Assembly (NCBI GenBank): GCA_037367405.1
Contig: JAZKJV010000155.1
Span: 310,001 to 374,000, forward strand
Length of the DNA stretch: 64,000 nt
Reading direction: 5' to 3'
Source of the DNA: Ottelia alismoides
Lineage: Eukaryota > Streptophyta > Magnoliopsida > Alismatales > Hydrocharitaceae
The translations under genes and the position numbers were made by a program. Below are positions 37,181-47,272 of the stretch, in pieces. Positions within the stretch are counted from its first letter, which is position 1; each line of letters starts with the position of its first letter. The notes under the pieces are model-generated. The model was not told the origin of the DNA, did not search any database, and was given only the letters and a program-made list of their open reading frames with translations.

Positions 37181-37353
37181 CTAAGTATAGGGGGGTCGAT
37201 GCCCGTTATGTATTCTCCCACATTCTTCTATTCATTTCACCCACTTATACTTAGTATGAGCTATGCCTTTTTGTCACTTAGTGCCATGAGGACATAGCAC
37301 ATGCTAAGTATAGGGGGCGTATATATATTACATATATACTTTACCCATAGCTC
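37181..37353 (+). repeat. Half hairpin and terminal module of element D
   Basis: CTAAGTATAGGGGGG (37181-37195) is the 3' arm and G-run of a hairpin whose 5' arm is missing, evidently removed by the deletion that fused the coding region to this point. The terminal module follows: GAGCTATG (37258-37265) can pair with CATAGCTC (37346-37353), with ATGAGGACATAGC and CTAAGTATAGGGGG between them. Confidence 0.8.
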
Positions 37354-38908
37354 GTACTTTTACGTATTTCTGTATATATTATACAATAATTATGGGATGG
37401 GTAAAAAAATTCAAAAAAAAAACTCTCTTTAAAAAAAACTTAAAAAAACTATTTTTCTTATTTGCTTCAAAAAAAACTTTTTCAAAAAAATGTGTGTCCT
37501 TTCTTATCTACCAATCTTTTTTTAAAAAAAAACTTTTGGAAAAAAAAGCAAAACTTTTTCTAAAAAATCTTTCTTCTTTCCTTTGTTTTTCAAAAAAAAA
37601 AAAACAAAAACAAAAAAAAACAAAAACTCTCTAAAAAAATCAAAAACAAAAAACAAAAACACTGACTAAGAAGTTGGTTTAATCCCTGACACAATTCACT
37701 TTCACACAAGACTAGTGATGTTTAAGAACACTTGGTTTATGAGCTCTTGAGATTTTGAGTTAACCAGCCTTAGTCATTAGGGTCTTGACTTAATTATTCA
37801 CATTTCCCTAGTTCGAAAGATTTGTGTGCTATATTGCATGCTTAGTCTCTACCTTAAGAATATGATCAGCACCTCACATACATGAGTACAATTATGATGA
37901 GATGAGTTGAAATTTCACTTGAGGAACTAGGATGAGGGATTTGAGTTTGGACTTGATTTGATGATGCTCGAGGATGGGATAAAATCAATGAAGGCTTCAT
38001 GAAACCTGAGTGTCAGCGTCTTTAGCCAGTATGAGAACATGGTTCTTGTACTATCTCTTGATATTTACCTATGTGCCAGGGTGTGATAAAATAAAAAAAT
38101 TGTTGATTAGTGTGCGCCAACTCTTGGTAAAAGCAGTGGAGCTAGCCAAAAATATTACAAAGAAATGAAATGTCAAAGAAAAGCTCTCATTCCACAAAGT
38201 CAAATATCAAAGAGCTTCCACCAAAGGCGAGCGCTCCCAACCATTTCAAAGTGTCCACTTGGACCACCGCTATTAGGACCAGGAGTCGGGTTTGCACCAA
38301 AAAAGGGCTCTGCATCGTAAATGTTAAAAGTTTGGGTGTAGAAGGTATAATAGATACTCAAAAAAGGCACACCTCGGTGTACTCCCAAGAAAACAAGTGT
38401 AGACGACTCCAACTTCTCTTGACGGACGCACTGATCAACACCAAAAATATGCGTTGAGTAATAAGGCACTCGAGAGGATCCTTGTTCCAATGAGAGGGAG
38501 AGAAGAAATGACACAATCCTATACCCTTCATCAACTGGCCTTCCATCTACACTTTCAAGTCTGACAACTAAAGAGACGATGGATTGGATGCAAGAAATGA
38601 TTTATTCTCTAGTGTTGAGGATCGGGTTCTTAGGAGAGTCTCTTGGACTGGAACCTTGGGTGACGTTGCGACTCTATTCTTGTAACTGCAGTCCACACTT
38701 AAAGTCATATCCCTTATATTTATATGTATACATAGAGAGTCTGATGATTACGGAAATTGTATACCTTTTGACTAGAGCTTAGTTCAGCTTAGAATTTTAG
38801 GATCTCTAAAATCGAGAGTTCTTGAACGGATCAAGTCTTGTATTCACATGCACAGTCAGGGGTTATTCTAACTTATTCATTCTTTATTTGCTCGAGGACT
38901 AGCAAAGT
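37354..38908 (+). other. 3' region of element D: A/T-rich repeats and a 3' module shared with A
   Basis: 37390-37670 is a run of A and T homopolymers; the Lys/Phe-rich frame there is an artefact. From about 37680 the sequence is closely related to 1920-3180 of element A. Frames 38170-38457 (plus) and 38200-38514 (minus) correspond to open frames in A. No known domain. Confidence 0.65.
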
Positions 38909-38923
38909 TTAAGTATAGGGGGG
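38909..38923 (+). other. Polypurine tract of element D
   Basis: TTAAGTATAGGGGGG immediately precedes TGATGAATCC. The sequence is the same as the 3' arm plus G-run of the array hairpins. Confidence 0.88.
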
Positions 38924-39984
38924 TGATGAATCCACGATTCATCATCTCAATATCTTTATCTTAGCAAAATCCCTGAGCAAATTCCCAAATAAATGCCCAT
39001 AAAATAAATAAATTAACAAAATGACTCTTGTAAATAAAACACATTAATTATTGTATATTAGATTGTACAAAATAAATTAACAATAAAAAGCCGCAAAATC
39101 AAAGGAATTTTATACATGTAGATAGCCGAAAACTTCATTTATTTTTAATAATTTTATTTCAACTCCTTTTTGGCTAATTCTTTCTCTAACTTGTTTATAA
39201 AAATGTATATAAAAATACAAAAATACAAAACAAATTTCACCTTAAATAAATGCTCCTAGATCCCAAAGAGAAAAAGCCATAAAGTCCAACTTCCAAGCCA
39301 AATTCCTGCTCCGTATGAATCCAAATTCACCAAACTCACTTTTAAAGATTAAGTTAGAAAATTATCTATCCAACGGAAGTGGTTTCATTGAAATCGGAGC
39401 TTGTTTGCAAAAGTTGGGTTTTGGGACCTAGATGTATATTATGTATATGTTCATTCTTTCTTCTTTTTTTATTGTATCTTTCTTAATTACTAAAAATACA
39501 AAAAAATCATGGTGGTGTTGTATTTTGATTGTAGTATTTTATTGTATTTTCCTGTTGTACATAGCCACTATTAAAAAGACAAAAAAATATAAAAAGAAAA
39601 TCAAACAAAAAAATATGGTTTGTATTCCTCACTGGATTAAGATCCTAGAAAAATATATTTAGGCTAAATTGAATCGATTTTGACATTAAAATTAATTTGG
39701 TCTTGTTGTGAGCTTTCTTAGTGTCTTTATTCAGCCGCATCTTGTTTTTGGCATTCATTTTGCATTAAAAAGATCTAAAAAAAACCGCTTGGAAATCTAG
39801 ACCTAAGTTTTCAAATTAACCTGAAGTTGTTCCTTTGCCTCCCTGTGTTCGACCCCGGACTTGCCCGGGATATAAATTAAGCCGAGACTCTCTTCACGGA
39901 GATCCTTTTCTCTGTTCTGACTGCATCGCTAAGTACACGTACTACAACGTGACCAAATTAAACATCGTATTTAGCGACTCGTCA
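38924..39984 (+). repeat. 3' LTR of element D
   Basis: A 1061-bp copy of 34044-35098, ending CGTCA. GTTCGACCCC lies at 39847-39856. Confidence 0.92.
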
Positions 39985-41491
39985 GTAATACATAAAATCT
40001 TTCATCTGCCTTTACAATTTCTGTATTATTTGAAAAGACTCCCCTCGAATTTTGTCTTCTTGCCATCAGGTCCTTGGCCACGTCATCTCACGTGACTCGC
40101 GCACGTGAGGTGCGTGGCCATTTTGCAGGACCACCTCGGTTATTTTGTTTATTTCACTTTACCCCTGCAATATTATTATCAAGTTATTATATCTTTGGAG
40201 TTTTGCAAAGTAGCCCCTGAGGGTTTAAAAATTATAAAATATCCCTTGCCTGGCGCGTGACTGCTGCGTGCATTTGTTGGGAAATTTGCATCCATGACCC
40301 CGAGATTTTGTTGATTTCTACTTAGTCCATAAAGTTTTTATTGCAGAATATAATTTCTAGAAATATTGCACTCTGGCCCTTCAACTTCCTGCCATTTACA
40401 AAAACGCCCCGGCCAGCATTGCATTTTCCATTTGTTTCTTTTAATTATTTCATGCATCTATAAAATTCCAAAAATCACCAAAAAATTACCATAGGTTCCT
40501 ATTGCATTTTAGTTTCACGAATATTTTTATTTTGCATTTTTATTATAGTTTAATGTTTATAAAAATTCAAAAACAAGCATTTTCTCTACTGTTTGCACTA
40601 TAAAATCCATAAAAATTATAAAAACCCCTTAAAAAATTCCCAAAAAATATATTTTGTATCTTTTAGTGTCTTTTAACTTCTGCCCAAAAATCACTAAAAA
40701 TATAAAACAAAACTCCTAAAAATTAGAAAACTATAAAAAGCTTCATAAAAATATTAAAAAATCATAAAAATCCTAAAAATATAATCTTTGTCTCTGAATT
40801 TTCTTTATTTTATTGTCTTTTATTCAAAATTAATTTGGAGAATTTTTGTTACTGTTTTCTATTTTATATCTCTATTTTAGTTTTTGCATTTTATTTTATT
40901 CATTGTTTTCAGCATCTTTGACTTTAAAAATACCAAAAAAATTAGGAAAAATCTAGAAAAATCACAAAAATATTATAAAAATATAAAAAGTCCAAAAATA
41001 CTTTATTTCCCGAATTTTCCTTATTTATACCCCTTTTGTAAATACCTTATCTTCCTTGTTCTTATATTGTATAAATACTTTATTTTGTCTTTTAAAGAAA
41101 AAGAAATTAAAAAATATAAAATATAAAAAGAAAATATAAAATCAGAAATTAAAAATCAAAATACAAAATTACAAAATCAAAAATTAAATAAAAAATAAAA
41201 TTAAAAACCCACAAAAAATTGCATAAATAGACAAATTATTACTTTACATTTTTGAGCATTATTGCCCCATTCTACCTGTCTGCTCCCTGTGTTCGACCTC
41301 TACACTGCTTGCACAGTATACACATCCTTTGTAGGGTTATAATAAATTTTAACTCCGCACCGCTTTTCATTGTTTGATTCTTGTTGTGGGTTAATTGTTG
41401 ATTGATTGAGGTTTCGTGAGCGGTCGCTCAGCGACAGTGTGGTCCTGCCTTGTGTGGACTACTCTTGACCTTCGCAAAATCTTAGTAATCA
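39985..41491 (+). repeat. 5' LTR of element C, right part
   Basis: Resumes after the GTAAT duplication of D (39985-39989) and ends GTAATCA at 41491. It holds a perfect 8-bp inverted repeat CTCACGTG (40087-40094) and CACGTGAG (40102-40109), a ladder of TTTGCAAA..CCC phrases, ATAAAAATT repeats and GTTCGACCTC at 41291. Confidence 0.9.
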
Positions 41492-41493
41492 AA

Positions 41494-41511
41494 TGACGCC
41501 GTTGCCGGGGA
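41494..41511 (+). other. Primer-binding site of element C
   Basis: TGACGCCGTTGCCGGGGA, two bases after the LTR; 17 of 18 positions match the tRNA-Asp complement. Confidence 0.9.
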
Positions 41512-42713
41512 GCAACAACGCTTAGTTTGGGTTTTTGCTTGTGCTTGTGATTGTTTGTCTATTTCGTGGTTTTTAGTTTTGTTTATTTTATTTTCCTTAT
41601 TTTTGATATATCCTGTTGAGCTATCTAACCTCTCTCTTTGTTGACTTTGTGTGAGAACCACGGATCGAGGGAGGCGCTCCACCCTAGGCGTCTACAAAGC
41701 CACGTGAAGTCGGCGTCAGCCTGCCGACCTAGCACCGAAACTTAGAGATTTTTTACAGATTTAGCTCTACTTATTTTATTGTATTTATTTTGTGTAATTT
41801 GAAGTGAGAGAGAGACTAATTTGTAATAATACAGGTACTCAGACTCTGGACATTCGGGCCTAATTTCCAGGTGTTTGTACACTTGGGGGCTCACTGCGTT
41901 TTTCATGGTTTTTCATAGCTTCTTTTTATTTTGTTTTCCGGTTTTGCTTTCTTTATTTTGTGTGATTGAGCCTTAGCTGTAGGAGTTGCTTGCCGATAGC
42001 ATTAGGTCCAAACACTTAATATATTTGCCTGTGCCTATAGTCTCGTTTTGGACTTAGTCAAATTTTAAACTGTGCTTCACGCTAATAGCAGCTACTCATC
42101 TTAGGGCGATTTCATCGGCTTAAATTGCATATAGATAGGTTTCAATTCTGCTAAGCATTCTTGCATGTAGAGTGCTGGAGGCAAGGTGAGCATTTACTCT
42201 TTAGCATACATCATCGATTTATCGCTTGCATTGCTTTTCCACCTCTCCCTCTGATTTTGATCACCTAGGTGTTTAAAGGAATTGATTCCTCGTTAGGCTC
42301 GTGCATTTCTTATTAAAAATCCAAAAAAGTGATAATCAATAAAATTGGGACTGCTAACATTACTCGACCCTAAAATCAACCAAAAAGGAAAAATTCTCTT
42401 GGGCGAGTAATCCCCTCATTGTCTCGTTCTACATTGCTCGCGCACACACTAAGGATTAGTGCCCAAATCCCATTTAGCCCCCAAGTGTTTGTGCAACTTT
42501 TGGACTTCTCACCTAACTCTAAAACAGACAAGATAAAAAGACCGACTTTTCGGTCTCTACCGAGTTCAGTAGGTGAATTGAGGGTTTGTCTTGTGTGAGT
42601 TTGTTTGTGCTTGCTTGTGTGAATACTAGATCAGCCATGCACATTTGCGCCTTCTTCTTCACTCTCTTGACTTGACCATCATGCTCTCCCGATCGTTTCC
42701 TTTTGTTTTCGAG
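41512..42713 (+). other. Leader of element C
   Basis: A 1.2-kb leader. GGGCGAGTAATCCCCTCATT at 42401-42420, preceded by a GGGACTGCTAA phrase, is the leader module shared with the other elements. No gene is visible. Confidence 0.6.
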
Positions 42714-43391
42714 ATGGACCCCTGGAGCGTATTTTATCCAGACTTTGCGGATCCGTCATTCACTCCAGTTGGACCACCTCCCTTTTATCAGGAGGACCCT
42801 CCTCCTATTTTTTCTGATTTTTATACATACTCGCCTCAGCCACAATATCAGATCTCGGATTTCTACCCACCTCCACCTCCGTATTTTCCACCTTCACATC
42901 CACCTGAGTCTGACCTGTTGGAGTCACCTTTCATGGAGTCCACCCTTGAGCACTTGACCCAGATGATGGATCCTATGAGACAGAGGATTGACCACCTCAC
43001 TAGTATAAATAAGAGCGACCATGATTCTCCACCAATTGACGTCATGGGTTCATTCAAGGATTTCCATGAGAGCTTGCAATCGCCCAAAATACAAAAAAAT
43101 GAGAAAATTTTAAAAATCCAAAAAGAGTTCGGGAGACACATGATTGAGTCAGATTGTGAGGAGAGGTACCACTTGCCACATACTTTGACCATACATACTC
43201 TCACACCCCGTCCCACCTTTGACCCCGAGGATGCCGCTGTACAGACTGCTCTTGGCATGCCTCGTGTAGATGCTGATTCCGACTTCCTCCCTTGTATGGA
43301 GGAGGTCCAAAAATTGAAAAATATGTTGACTAAACCCGAAGTGGTGGCCACCATCATGAAATCATCCGTGCCCCACTTCAGCAGGCCATGA
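42714..43391 (+). CDS. Pro-rich protein in the gag position of element C
   Basis: An uninterrupted frame of 225 codons from ATG at 42714 (good context, GAGATGG; an upstream in-frame ATG at 42645 is possible). The first 80 residues are rich in Pro, Phe and Tyr. A helix-prone segment follows (TLEHLTQMMDPMRQRIDHL), then a charged stretch (KIQKNEKILKIQKEF). The Ty3/gypsy capsid motifs seen in B are absent. The N-terminal style recalls D and E, so the three may carry one lineage-specific protein in place of capsid. The stop overlaps the next ATG (ATGA at 43388). Its integrity, unlike B's gag, is notable. Function unknown. Confidence 0.55.
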   Translation: MDPWSVFYPDFADPSFTPVGPPPFYQEDPPPIFSDFYTYSPQPQYQISDFYPPPPPYFPPSHPPESDLLESPFMESTLEHLTQMMDPMRQRIDHLTSINKSDHDSPPIDVMGSFKDFHESLQSPKIQKNEKILKIQKEFGRHMIESDCEERYHLPHTLTIHTLTPRPTFDPEDAAVQTALGMPRVDADSDFLPCMEEVQKLKNMLTKPEVVATIMKSSVPHFSRP

Positions 43392-44635
43392 CCGATTTAT
43401 CTGCTCCTCTTCCCAAGAAGAGAAAGCAGAGGAGCAGATCTGAGCGTCATATCTTGACCACGGCCACTGCCCACGCCATCACACACCGTCCCATTCCTAG
43501 GAAGAGGAACACTGTCACACCTTTCATTAGCTGCACCATCTCTGACCACACATGTGATCACACTCTCCTAGACGGCGGTGCGTCTATTAGCATATTACCC
43601 TTCTCGCTAGTATAGTCTCTTCACTTAGGGCCTCTCAAGAAAACTAGGATGATCGTTCAGTTTGCTGATGGATCAATAAAGAGGACGAAGGGTATCCTTG
43701 AAAACACCGTCGTTTCGATTCAGGGCACGAGCTACCATGTTGACTTTATCGTTTTGCCCATGGAGACATCCACAAGGGAGAAGTCTCCAATCATCCTGGG
43801 ACGGCCATTCCTCACCTCTGCGAGGGTCGTTATTGATTATAGATTAGGAGAGATTCGCTTTTGTCCTGTTGATGTGAGCAAAGTATTGATCACCGCACCC
43901 ACAGTTGACCAGAGACCTGCACCTGATGCGACTACACCTATCTTGGCTAACCTTGAGGCCTATAATCTGTATGAAGATATCAGAGAGACTTTCTTTATGA
44001 CTGATGATGAGACTTGAGAATTCCTCTCCAAGGAGGAAGGCTCGGAAAGCATAGACCTTGGTGTTTCCGCTTCCTGTGATTGGCGATGTGTTTGTGACAT
44101 CTGCGGAATTTACACGATCGATACCATTGAGCGGAGGGCATAGTTAGAGACTAGACAAGACGGACATGACTTGACTTCTTTCACTGATGAGTCTGCTCCT
44201 GTTTATTTAGATTCAGATGAGACAAAGGTTGATATTGATTTGATAGCTTTTATTCGGGAATTCGGGCCTTTTGATGAAAACGATGATCCGGTTGAGATTA
44301 CAGAGGACGAACAGAGTTCGACTACTTCCACTAATGAGTTCATTCCTTTTGGTTTTGACCTGGATGACACCTCGCAGGACGACTCCGATTATACTTCTTC
44401 CGATGATGACAAGTTTGTCCCATTCCACTTTAATATCAACGAGACTCCCAAGGCCAGACCCAACCACACTTCTTCCACTCACTCGTCTGTGCCTCTTCAC
44501 CCTAGGACCATTGAGGACTAACATCCTGTCGACCCTGATCGGCTTCCGTCCACTGTGGACCCTGATGTCGACTTGCACCATACCAGATCTTTTCCTCAAC
44601 GGTCCCGCAAGAAGGTTCGCTTTCTACCTTCTTGA
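43388..44635 (+). pseudogene. Retropepsin with acidic C-terminal extension, element C
   Basis: One frame from ATG 43388 to TGA 44633. A Lys/Arg-rich start (PLPKKRKQRSRSERH) leads to an aspartic protease: the active-site stretch LLDGGASISILP (Asp codon 43571-43573), then IVQFADGS and ILGRPFLTSARVVIDY (about 43793-43840). Athila proteases usually read LDLGASVNLxP and ILGRPFLATARALID, so D-G-G keeps the D-x-G pattern. After about 44017 the protein is Asp/Glu/Ser-rich and ends with RSRKKVRFLPS. Stops at 43613 (TAG), 44015 (TGA), 44141 (TAG) and 44519 (TAA) are each one transition from a sense codon. RT should follow but is absent; the hairpin array begins about 90 bases later. Confidence 0.8.
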
Positions 44636-44722
44636 TCCTCTATACATCCATCCTGATTGTATATTCATTTGTTCATATTCGTCCATCTTCCGTATTGCTC
44701 CTCCACCCATCCTCGTGTTTGC

Positions 44723-45377
44723 CTTGATTAGGACGCACTTTGTCTTAAGTATAGGGGGGTGGATGAGCCGAGTGTTCATTCGTAGTTCCGTATCATCACT
44801 CCTGTTGTTGCCTATACTTAGGGCTTCTTTTACCCTAAGTATAGGGGGAGTGATGCGTACATCCGTTTCCTTCTTCTTCCATCTTCAGATCTCTTTTCTT
44901 CTTTTCTTCTTTTCCTTTTCTATCTTCCTTATCTATCAAAAAGGTGTCGCCCCTTGTAGACAGTCTTCTATACTTAGGACGTACTTTGTCCTAAGTATAG
45001 GGGGTGTGCACCCCGAGTTTTCATTCTTTTCTATCCTCTCCATTGTCTCATCTTCTTGTCTATACTTAGGGATATCTTACCCTAAGTATAATGGGAGATA
45101 ATCTGAGTACAATCTGTTCATTCCCACCCTTGACCCTCCCTGCTTTGTGTACAGTTTGCTATACTTAGGATTATTTGATCCTAAGTATGGGGGGGGGACG
45201 GTCAACTTCTCATTCGTTCATTCATTCCGTTATTTCTTTATTTATTCATTCTTTAGATTTTCCTATACTCAGTACGAGTTATGTCTTCTCTTTTCTCTCC
45301 GATCTATGAGGACATAGCTCAAACTAAGTATAGGGGGGTCGTATATACCGCGTGTATACTTTATCCATAACTCGTAC
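44723..45377 (+). repeat. Hairpin array and terminal module of element C
   Basis: Five hairpins at 80-150 base spacing: a decayed one at 44723-44754; 44811-44823/44833-44845 (13 bp); 44968-44980/44988-45000 (13 bp, TTAGGAC with GTCCTAA); 45061-45071/45080-45090 (11 bp); 45161-45171/45178-45188 (11 bp, TTAGGAT with ATCCTAA). All but the fourth are followed by a run of five or more G. The terminal module has GTACGAGTTATG (45272-45283) perfectly complementary to CATAACTCGTAC (45366-45377). Its 5' arm can alternatively pair with GACATAGCTC at 45311-45320. Confidence 0.92.
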
Positions 45378-47272
45378 TTTCGTATTTTTACTAATAAATA
45401 TGGCTAAATTTCATTAAAAACCTTAATAAAAAGATGCTATTATTCCTCAAATTCTTTTTGTACTTACTGATTAATAAATCAGGTGAAAATAATTTCTGCA
45501 AAATGTTTGAAAAATAGTTTGAAAATCTTTGTGAAAATCTTTTGAAAACTATTTTGAAAATATTTTGTTACATGTTTTCAACCTTTATACAAATTGTTTG
45601 TTTTAAAATTTTATTTTCCTTTGTGTGAAATTAAAGGTTTGGAAAATGATTTGCAAATGGTTTGAAAAATGGTTGCAAAAGTATTTTGAAAAATCTATCT
45701 ATACTGTTTGGAAAACCTTTGCAAAATGATTTTCAAATGTGTGTACATGTTTGTAAAAAGTTTGTAAAAATTATTTTGGACTAGAGTTTTCCAAAATTGT
45801 TTTAAAACCTTTTCAAATAAGTTTGAGGAATACATACATCACACCAAAATTCTTTATATATATATACCTATAAAATTGATCACTTACCCTTGTAAATTAT
45901 TAAAATCCACTTCTTGTAAATATAAGAAGCATTCCCGTGTAAATATTTGTACTTAGTTTTTAGCCAAAACCTTTTGTTTTCAATCCCAAAAACATTTGCA
46001 AAATTAAAATACCAAAAACATTTGAAAAATCTTTTTAAAAACCCAAAAAATGCATATGCATCATATTTTCAAAAAAACCATAAAAAGTTCAAAATCTTGA
46101 AAATTGCATCGAAAAAATATTTTATGCATTCTGCATATCATTTGCATAGCATGAGCATTTTTCGGATCGAGTTCGATAGTTGAACGAGTCTAAATAAAAT
46201 CCGGAGATTAGAGCTTGATTGGACCTTAAAATCTACCTAATAACAGGAACCTTATAGGAACTGGAATTGGGGTACTTCAGGTCTAGATGACTTAATTCTT
46301 TGAGGATCACGTGACTTGGTTCAATGGATTCTTGGCTTCCTAAGAAGAGTATTTCGTAACACACGTACGACTCTTGTTGATAATGACCTAACTTGGACAC
46401 CTGCACCTTTCACATGGCTCAACTCAGTTGGAGTGGTGAGGGGATTGGATTTTCCGGTATGAGACGCACACAAGTGGAAACACTTGTCCTCCTCTAGGGA
46501 GAGAAGTGCACCCAACCCATCCAGTGATGAGGAATTCTAAAGACAGGAGAGTGTGGGTTGCAATAAGGCTTCAAAAGAGGGATAGTCTACTGGCTCAAGA
46601 GGAAAAACTTCTTATATAAATGCTGCTGTATATAGTATTAAAAAAAAGACAGGTCTGTACAAAAATAAAATGCCTGCAAAAGTATGTGAATATGTTGTAA
46701 AGTCAATAAGCAAGCTTGAGTTCCAAAGTCATATCATGTGAGCCCGCAGCTGGATGACTTGACTATACTGGTCTTGCATCCTAGGATAGGTAGCTACACT
46801 GGCTACCGTCCATTCTTCTCTTCACCCCTCCTCTTGAGCTGGTTGCCACTTGAACTTAGAAGGGAATACCCCACTTCTCGAGGAAGGAGTTATTGGATTG
46901 GGGAATCATTGGGTTGTCATACTGGAGAAGTCAGTCTCTTTGTCATTCTAGTTGGGGAGAGCTACTATCACTTACATTGTACGAGTCAGATTCATAGTCG
47001 TAAGGGTTTGCGTATGAGTTGAGATATTTCTGACCTGGCTATTGAGGAGACTTGAGCAGAGTTTTGGTATTCTCGAAGGCTGTTGGATTTCAAATCCGAT
47101 TCCCATTAAGGTTCCGCCCGCACTAAAATTCTAAAGATCTGACTTAAGATCCAAACTTTGATTTTGTGAAGACTAGTTTGATAATTAAACTTCATCCATC
47201 TTTCTTCTTTTTCTTTTCTTTGTTTTTCTTTTTCTGCACTTATTGCATAAGTGTTTTCTAGGGACTAGCAAA
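45378..47272 (+). other. 3' region of element C: TTTGAAAA repeats and a 3' module shared with B
   Basis: 45400-46130 consists of degenerate TTTGAAAA, TTTGTAAAA and TTTGCAAAA phrases. From about 46190 the sequence is related in patches to 15430-16560 of B. Two adjacent hairpins with loop TAYACTG occur at about 46760-46774 and 46789-46807. Frames such as 46738-47022 have no recognisable content. Confidence 0.6.

Larger units (their letters stand above)
34044..39984 (+). mobile_element. Element D: short non-autonomous derivative of the E family
   Basis: Two very similar LTRs of 1055 and 1061 bp flank 3.8 kb. Flanking bases are GTAGT on the left and GTAAT on the right; the uninterrupted target in the other C LTR (about 49606-49640) reads AAGTAGTACATAAAATC, which confirms the insertion point. 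Compared with E, D lacks about 1.85 kb inside each LTR and the whole protease region. The LTRs differ by only a few bases per hundred, so D is among the younger insertions. Confidence 0.93.

Noticed and set aside
37392..37634. Lys/Phe-rich 80-codon frame
   Set aside because: Produced by A and T homopolymer runs in the low-complexity part of element D.
42863..43357. 164-codon minus-strand frame
   Set aside because: Shadow of the Pro-rich plus-strand frame 42714-43391.
44271..45101. 276-codon plus-strand frame
   Set aside because: Out of frame with the acidic protease extension and running through the hairpin array; repeats within it come from the hairpins.
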